Assembly (NCBI RefSeq): GCF_020080835.1
Contig: NC_058160.1
Location: 21,873,152-21,937,151 of the forward strand
From: Cotesia glomerata
Lineage: Eukaryota > Arthropoda > Insecta > Hymenoptera > Braconidae
Length of the DNA stretch: 64,000 bases
Direction: 5' to 3'
A program made the translations under genes and the position numbers. Below the pieces are notes generated by a model. The model did no database searches, was not told the DNA's origin, and saw nothing but the letters and a program-made list of their open reading frames with translations. Of the stretch, positions 57,476 through 64,000 are shown piece after piece (position 1 is the first letter of the stretch; each line of letters opens with the position of its first letter).

Positions 57476-59572
57476 ATGAAATTAATTAAATTTAATAGTT
57501 TTTTAAATAAGTGTTTTTATTGTTTTAATAGAAGGTTATCTAATAGTAATTTGGATAGACCAGTTAAAATTTTAGGAATTGAAACAAGTTGTGATGAGAC
57601 AGGTATTGCCATTGTTGATGGTGATGGAAATATTTTAGGTGATGCTTTACATTCACAACTTGATGTCCATTTAAAGTAAATTTTTGTTAAATAAAAATTT
57701 ATTAATTATATGATACTGAAATTAACAGACATCTGTCAATTTTTTTTAATTATTATGAAAAAATTCCACATGTATAAATTAAAGAAAATAATAAGTGGAA
57801 ATTTTCAAAAATATTTTTTTTTATCATAATTGATATGTTATAAAAATTTCAAAAATTTTTAGATGTCTGCTGATTTCAGTGTCATAATAATTATCGATAC
57901 TAAAAATAGTATACATTCTTAAATTTTTTATTTTATCTAAAAATATGAAAATTAATTTAGCAGATAGTTGATAATTTTTAAGATTTTTGTAACTAATAAA
58001 CTATGAATAAATTTTTTTGTTAAATAAAATTAAAAAATGCTCAAGTGACTGTTAACTTTAATGTCATCTAAAAAATGTAAACATTGTTGATAGAATAATG
58101 TTATTAAAATTTTCAAGAAATTATTTAATGTTTAATTTTATTTTAAATAAAAAAATTTTCGAATGTATACATTTTTCTGTATCATTATTTGGAAATAATT
58201 TGTTTAGTTTATTTATTAATTTAAATATATTTTCAGATACGGAGGAATAATTCCTCCGGTAGCAAGACAAATGCACAGAGAGAACATTACAGATGTCTGT
58301 GAAAAAGCATTGAGGACTGCTGGATTAAAATTGAGAGACATTGATGCAATAGCTACAACCATGAAACCAGGCTTAGTTTTGTCACTGATGATTGGCAGAA
58401 ATTTTGGGAAGTATTTGTCAAAAATAGGAAATAAACCGTTTATTCCTATTCATCATATGGAAGCACATGCTTTGACAGCTAGAATGATTGAAAAGGTATA
58501 TTAATTAGTTAAATATAACTAAAATAATTAAAGAAATAAATAAATCAAAATTGTTAATGTAGGTAGATTTTCCATTTTTGGTTTTATTAGTATCAGGAGG
58601 ACATTGCTTACTAGCACTAGTAAAAAGTGTTACTGATTTTTTTGTTATTGGTAATACACTTGATGATGCTCCTGGTGAAGCATTCGATAAGGTATTTATC
58701 ATAAATTATTTTATTCTATAAAGAAAATGTATTTTTCATGTATTGTCCCCTGAAAATTATCAGAGGATTTAAAATTTACTTACTTATAATTTTTTTATTG
58801 ACTAACGATGTTTTTAGACAGCACGAAGACTAAAATTGATGAATATACCAGAGTACCGTGGTAAAAATGGAGGCCAAGCAATCGAATTAGCTGCAAGTAA
58901 AGCCACAAATCCATCACAATTTGAATTTCCAGTATCCATGGCCCGTTATCGTGATTGCAATTTTAGTTTTGCTGGACTGAAAAATTCTGTTATAACTCAC
59001 ATCAAACACCAGGAATTAAACAGTAAAATAATAGGTGATGGAGTGATTCCAGATATTGAAAACCTCTGTGCTGGATTTCAATTAGCTATTACTAAACAAA
59101 TTGCAATGAAAACGAAACGAGCTATGAGGTTTTTGGATCAGAAAAAATTTATTCCTGAGGATAAACGCACTCTGGTATAGTATCATTAATCGTATAATGA
59201 ATTATTTTCAACCAGTATTTAATTTATTGATTATTCAATAAATCAAACTGTAATTTGGCACAATTATTACAGGTTGTATCAGGGGGAGTTGCTAGTAATA
59301 ATTTCATAACTAAAGCATTAGGATTAATTTGTGATGAAATGGATTATCGCTTAGTACGTCCTCCTCCTCACCTGTGTACTGATAATGGTATAATGATCGC
59401 TTGGAATGGAGTTGAACGATGGAATGTAAATGCTGGAGTACTTCGAGATCCTGTGGAAATTGAAAAATCTGATATTCAAGCTAGAGTATCGCTTGGTGAA
59501 GATTGGACGCATTTAGTTGCAGAGCTAGACATTAAATGCACTCATTTAAAGACTAAAGAGTTATATCCTTAA
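57476..59572 (+). CDS. OSGEPL1: Mitochondrial tRNA N6-adenosine threonylcarbamoyltransferase
   Basis: It transfers threonylcarbamoyl to A37 of ANN-decoding mitochondrial tRNAs (t6A); orthologue of yeast Qri7. Five exons, 57476-57675, 58237-58495, 58563-58691, 58818-59174 and 59273-59572, give 414 residues, the normal length. The N-terminus (MKLIKFNSFLNKCFYCFNRR) is basic and amphipathic as expected for a mitochondrial presequence. Family motifs follow: ILGIETSCDETGIAIVD, YGGIIPPVARQMH, the metal-binding HMEAH (about residue 140), VSGGHCLLALV, DDAPGEAFDK, SFAGLKNSV and VSGGVASN. Splice joins are AA|A (phase 2), then phase 0 throughout. The ATG at 57417 is out of frame, so 57476 is the start. 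The first intron carries repeat elements near 57711 and 57944. Confidence 0.97.
57711..57884. mobile_element. MITE-like element in the first OSGEPL1 intron
   Basis: ATGATACTGAAATTAACAGA at the left mirrors TCTGCTGATTTCAGTGTCAT at the right, about 25 bp of inverted repeat round an AT-rich 174 bp hairpin. It is related to elements at 35701 and 61890. Confidence 0.7.
57944..58076. mobile_element. Second MITE-like element in the same OSGEPL1 intron
   Basis: TATGAAAATTAATTTAGCAG to GACTGTTAACTTTAATGTCA: about 130 bp, same family as 35701-35873 and 44771-44955, non-coding. Confidence 0.6.
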
Positions 59573-59655
59573 AAATTATTTCTTATTAAATGTAAATAAT
59601 GTAAATAGTTTTTTTTTTTCTATTTTAAAAAATAATAATTATAAAATTATTTAGT

Positions 59656-59661
59656 AATAAA
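59656..59661 (+). terminator. Candidate OSGEPL1 poly(A) signal
   Basis: AATAAA lies 84 bp after the OSGEPL1 stop and only about 40 bp before the MTG2 stop on the other strand, so the 3' ends nearly abut or overlap. Confidence 0.5.
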
Positions 59662-59702
59662 AAGTATATACATATTAAATAGCTTTTTTGCATATCGAAA
59701 AA

Positions 59703-61528
59703 CTAAACCATCGTAGGAGCATGTGTTCGTGATTCAGATTTAAGTTTTTCATACAACTCTAATTCAGCGCGTATCTCTTCATTTCGTTGAACTTCAATTT
59801 TGGCTATTCTATCAAGGTGAAACCGTATTCGTTCTTTAATTATCGCAGATTGCTCTTTTCTGTTAGTAGTCAATGATGTCGAAAGAATTTCATCGAACTC
59901 AATTATTCTATCAGGCCTTATTTCTTCAGGAATCTCGCGTGCTACTGTATTTAGATCTCGTAACATAGCTTCTATTTCTTTGAATTTTTTATCAGCATCT
60001 TGAGTGTCCATTTTATTAACTAAAAGAATAGCGTGTCTATCTAGCAAATCTGCATTGTAAAGTTCTATCTCTTTATTCAGCAGAAAAACTGTCTCCATGC
60101 AGTCACGATAACTGTGTCGAGGTGATAAACGGAACCCTTGGACATCAACAATAAAAACAAGTAGCTTTGTTCTGTCCAAGTGTTTTAGGAATTTGTGACC
60201 CATCCCAATATTAACGTGAGCTCCTTCAATAAGTCCCGGTAAATCAGCTACAGATATTTTTCTTAGGTCGGGATAATTTATGATACCTAAATTAGGTCTA
60301 ATTGTTGTAACTGAAAAAATAAAATAAAATAAAATTTTTTATGTTGATAATTTTTAGAGCTTAATAAAAAAGAGAAGTAATCATGAGACTTACAAGGATA
60401 GTCAGCAATTTTTGGTCTAGCATTTGATACTGATGCTAAAAGAGTACTTTTACCAGCATTGGGAAAACCTACTAGAGCAACATCAGCAATTAACTTTAAA
60501 TCAAGAGTTATTACATGATTTTGTCCTTTCTGCCCACTGAATCCTGTCTCTGGACATCCACCGACTCCTCCACGAGCAACCACTAACTTTGAATTCGGTT
60601 TATCTACTTCACCTAAAATTTAATGACCTTAAAGTTAGCAGATAATAAAAAAGTTAGCCGATGTTTTTATTTTTTATCTCTTATTAAATTAGAACTAAAA
60701 AATATTTTTTCAAAATTGCACTTATAGTTTTTCAAGTTTTTTACAAATGAAAATTTTTTTTATTTTTTTGCAATAATTTTTTCAGTAAAAAAAATTCTAA
60801 AAATTTTTAGATATCGGCTAACTTAATTTTCATAAATAGCAGCCATTAGATCATTTTTTAATTTTAACTTTAACAAATAAATTTTAACAAATAAATTTAT
60901 CCGAAAAATTATTTTTAAAAAATTCCATTTTTAATTTTTTTTAATTCTTACATATCAATTTTTTTGCTCCAATTTATTTGTTGTAAAAATTCTAAAAATT
61001 ATCAAATATCTGTTAAATTAATTTTCATAAAATATAATATAGTTGTGATATCTCTGATTTACTTTATAAAACAAAAAAAAATATTAAATGTACTTATTTA
61101 TTGATTGATCAACTTACCAATGACAATTTTATTGGAGTCGTAAATAGTGACACCTAAAGGTACCGGTATTTCAACATTTTGTCCAGGTTTACCTATAATA
61201 CCTCTCGCTTCACTGTTGTTGCCATGACCAGCAATAATTTTTCTGTCACGATATTTTTCAGCAATGTGGTGTAATGACAATTCCTCAGTAGCTACAACAA
61301 CAACATCTCCACCTCGACCACCAACTCCACCGTATTTCGGGAAACCCATACCTCCTGTACCTGCTCTAACTCGTAAATGTAGGGTATCAAGAAATCCTGC
61401 CCTTAAGAACTTCCTTGGAATTTTCTGTAATAATATTAATTAAAGTTGTTGACAAATAATAATTATTTGAAAAATTAACAAGTAAAAATTACCTTTGGAA
61501 GCTGCAAAAAACGTGTCAGAAAAACCAT
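59703..61528 (-). CDS. MTG2: Mitochondrial ribosome-associated GTPase 2 (Obg family)
   Basis: An Obg-type GTPase for large-subunit mitoribosome assembly and translation. Four exons, 61493-61528, 61118-61424, 60394-60612 and 59703-60310, encode 389 residues, close to other animal MTG2 proteins. The short first exon gives MVFLTRFLQLPK, a probable mitochondrial presequence. The glycine-rich Obg domain follows (VRAGTGGMGFPKYGGVGGRGGD split over GGVGG turns; ARGGVGGCPETGFSGQKGQ), then the G domain with G1 GFPNAGKST (about 163), switch residues TTIRPNLG, G3 DLPGL (about 210) and G4 NKMD (about 286). Splice codons: phase 0, then G|GT (phase 1), then T|TT (phase 1). The stop codon is 130 bp from that of OSGEPL1, tail to tail. 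Confidence 0.97.
60838..61033. mobile_element. MITE-like element in an MTG2 intron
   Basis: Shares GCAGCCATTAGATCATTTTT-type start, CGAAAAATTATTTTTAAAAA middle and TTAAATTAATTTTCATAAAA end with 44771-44955. A second related fragment lies just before it at about 60630-60835, so the intron 60613-61117 is almost entirely repeat. Confidence 0.65.
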
Positions 61529-63217
61529 TTTATTTAATTATTTAGTCTATGATTGATGATATATTTGTTATGGATTTTTTAAAAATTATTTTTGTTTTAA
61601 ATATCTTCAGCCAAAAATATTTGGAAATTGATATTTATTATTTTTACTTGTTTATCCATTTACTTATTTTAATAATAGCTGAATGGCTGAAAAGTTCATT
61701 TTAAAGGTTATAATAAACATAACGTTAGAGAGCGCTACTACAATCTTCTCATAACATTATTTTCATAATTTCTCAAAAAATTCTTAAAAAATAAACTAAG
61801 TCAAAAAATTATTAAAAAAAAAATACATTTATAATTTTCTAAAATTTCTAATTTCTAAATTTCTATTAAAAAAAAATTTTTCTTGCTGTAATTTAATTGT
61901 TAAAAAAGACATTTGATAATTTTTTTAACCAATCAATTATTTTAAAAAAAATTTTTTTTAAATTTGCACTTATAATTTTATCAAGATTTCTACAAGTGGA
62001 GTTTTTTGATAAATTTTTTTCATTATAATTTGACTGTTATAAAAATCTAAAAAATTTTTAGATGTCTATAAAATTCAGAAGGTATAAAAAATTCATCTCT
62101 AAATTATTCTATTCTTTCCAATAATTTTAAATGAAAAATAAATAAGTTAAGGAAAATGTTTATATTATAATCTATTATTGTTAATTGTATATATGAACGA
62201 AACCAAGTGAAGTATTTTTACCTTGTACATTGTTTTCAAAATACATATTATAATAAAAAATTCCTGTTAGTTTATTACGTATGCATTAATAATTTATAAA
62301 TGATAAAAGAATAATATTTTGAAGTAATCAAATTTTTATTTTTCATTAATTTCAAAAATAAAAATACAAAATGAGTAAACTCTTGCATTCAACTTTTTAT
62401 TTAAAAATTTGATTATATAATTTTTTTAATTTAATATTGATTATCACTTATTTACAATATCCAATGAAAAATTCATAAAATAAAATTACAATAATCGAAG
62501 GTAATTCTTAATAAAATTTAAGATATTACAGTAAATTACAATCAAAATTATCTAATAATTAAATATTACAAAAATGAATAAATTGACTAATTCCTATAAT
62601 CGTTCCGAATAAAAAAAAAATTACTTTTGTCCGAAAAAAATCGTTGTTAAATACATTTAATGGATACAAAGCAGTTTTTTTGGCAGTGTCTAGCAATTCA
62701 TTTGCAAAACAAAAAAATTTTTAATGTAAGATTATTAATTTGTCATTCGACTCACACCCATGCATGTCATAAGCTAATGAGATAAAATAATTATAAATCA
62801 TAACTATAACAAAGATAATAATAACAACGTGCGTGCTACTATATGAGTTGAATCAAAATTAGTCTACTAAAATGTGCAATTGTATATTAATATTAATTTG
62901 ATTAAACGAGTAAATTTTCTTATTAAATATAATATAGTTTCTTTCACTGTTCTACTTTTATTATCAGATGCACTGCATCAATTAGTGTTCATATTAAAAT
63001 TATGAATTCTAATCAATAGCCTTTGATAGCAAATTCATCGTTCGATTACATATATTATTTAATTTTTTTTGTTTCAAATTACCACCGAATAATTTTATTA
63101 CATGACCTATCAAATGAATAAATATCAATAGACAGTATGTAAGTAGTCAGTCATGATGTTGTGTAAATTTCCATCATTGTTAAAATATAATTTTCTATTT
63201 GTATAAAATTAAAATAA
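61529..63217. other. Intergenic region MTG2/SET8
   Basis: Contains the MTG2 promoter (just above 61528) and probably a long AT-rich 3' UTR of the SET8 gene (below 63217), plus the repeat at 61890-62080. No other gene is seen. Confidence 0.5.
61890..62080. mobile_element. Degraded MITE-like element downstream of SET8
   Basis: AAGACATTTGATAATTTTTT at the left and AATTTTTAGATGTCTATAAA at the right form an imperfect inverted pair similar to 57711-57884. Ends are uncertain. Confidence 0.45.
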
Positions 63218-64000
63218 TTATAAAAGCAACCAAGGATGATTCTGAATTGCTTCGCGACTGCGATCACCGTAATCGTAATTTAGTTCAACACCAGCAGGAA
63301 TATCTTCCTTAGCTGTTAATACTAAATGCGGTATTGATTCAACTTCCACAACACGAGCTATCAAATTTCCATTACGTGAATGATTCACTAGTCTACCGAG
63401 TTTTTCACTCTCAGCTGTTGCATCAACGCTGCAAATAAATAAATAAATAAATAAATAATTAATAATTAGTATAATTATCAGAGCAGACATAAATCTAATT
63501 AGTATAAAAAAAATTTAATAATTACCAATACTGATGACTCCGATGCTGGAAATAGTACATATAACAACCAGTATTTTTATCTTTAGCATACTCAGCTTCA
63601 CGTTTCTTAGCAGTAACTTGATCAATCAATTCACCAATATACTCAACAACAAATTCACCTTTTTTAAATTCACGTGTCGTAACGACACCACGTCCTTTAC
63701 CAACAAAATGCTTCACGATCAAACCTTCTTCTACTTGACACAGTACTTTATTCTCAAGATCACGCTGCTTCTCTTCAAGTACAGTCTTTTTACATTTTCT
63801 AACGCTACGTCGTACAGGAAAGTACTCAGTTACTTTGTGATTTGTTTTTGCTACTGCAGATTTAGCTGATGAACTAATAATAGGTTCTGTGAATTTCAAT
63901 TTTCCTCGTGCATTTCCGTTAATTTTTTTTCTTACTTCTTTATCAATTTTCGCTTGTCCATTGATAACAGTTTCTACTATAGGCTTAGAGTCATTGCTTT
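63218..64000 (-). CDS. KMT5A: Histone H4 lysine-20 monomethyltransferase SET8/PR-Set7 (5' part outside window)
   Basis: SET8 monomethylates H4K20 and is needed for chromosome condensation and genome stability. Two exons are visible: 63526 to beyond 64000, and 63218-63428, joined at TG|C so that the split codon gives the conserved YCVDAT. The visible 227 residues include a basic linker (VRRSVRKCKKTVLEEKQRD) and the complete SET domain: KGRGVVTTREFKKGEFVVEY, IGELID, GCYMYYFQ, the NHSRNGN cofactor/substrate motif (GRLVNHS), and ELNYDYGDRS with Y-x-Y-G-D, then the short C-terminal helix ending HPWLLL. The SET8-specific ending right after this helix, without a post-SET cysteine cluster, supports the assignment over other SET enzymes. 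The frame is open to position 64000, so the N-terminus is missing here. Confidence 0.97.

Noticed and set aside
61890..62080. Possible extra exon between MTG2 and SET8
   Set aside because: The short open stretches are poly-Lys/Phe from A/T runs in a degraded repeat, with no conserved sequence.
1..64000. Search for CRISPR arrays, operons, phage or plasmid features and tRNA genes
   Set aside because: The window is spliced eukaryotic DNA. The tandem repeats seen are microsatellites or transposon parts, and no cloverleaf with both A and B boxes was found by eye.

Overview
The window is eukaryotic nuclear DNA: very AT-rich, with spliced genes (GT-AG introns, many phase 0), dense miniature transposons, and conserved animal housekeeping genes. 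The protein set and architecture fit an insect. A hymenopteran such as a parasitoid wasp is my best guess from general appearance, not something proved here.

Layout. From before 1 to 25327 (minus strand) lies one giant gene. A 30-residue signal-peptide exon is separated by a 9.5 kb intron from ten further visible exons encoding about 2,220 residues of Ser/Thr/Asn/Pro-rich, cysteine-free, mucin-like secreted protein; its 3' end is outside the window. Its introns, and the gene-poor stretch to 30.8 kb, are full of short inverted-repeat elements, including a Helentron-like element nested inside a larger terminal-inverted-repeat element (16830-18686).

From 30.8 kb on, the window is gene-rich: phospholipase D (+, 30843-35087), UBE2L3-type ubiquitin-conjugating enzyme (+, 37436-38436), DNA2 helicase/nuclease (-, 39208-44648), a decayed full-length hAT transposon with target-site duplication (45425-48299), Integrator subunit 1 (+, 48931-55368), an intronless NXF-family RNA-export-factor-like gene (-, 55503-57230), mitochondrial tRNA t6A transferase OSGEPL1 (+, 57476-59572), mitochondrial Obg GTPase MTG2 (-, 59703-61528), and the 3' part of the H4K20 methyltransferase SET8/KMT5A (-, 63218 to beyond 64000).

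How the genes relate. They do not form an operon but are packed in alternating orientation. DNA2 and INTS1 are head to head, and the hAT element has landed between them, probably splitting a shared divergent promoter. NXF and OSGEPL1 start 245 bp apart. INTS1/NXF and OSGEPL1/MTG2 are tail to tail with about 130 bp between stop codons. OSGEPL1 and MTG2 both serve mitochondrial translation; DNA2, SET8 and UBE2L3 belong broadly to genome maintenance and ubiquitin signalling. I saw no tRNA or rRNA gene and no CRISPR array. All exon joins were made by eye from splice motifs, reading frame and family knowledge.
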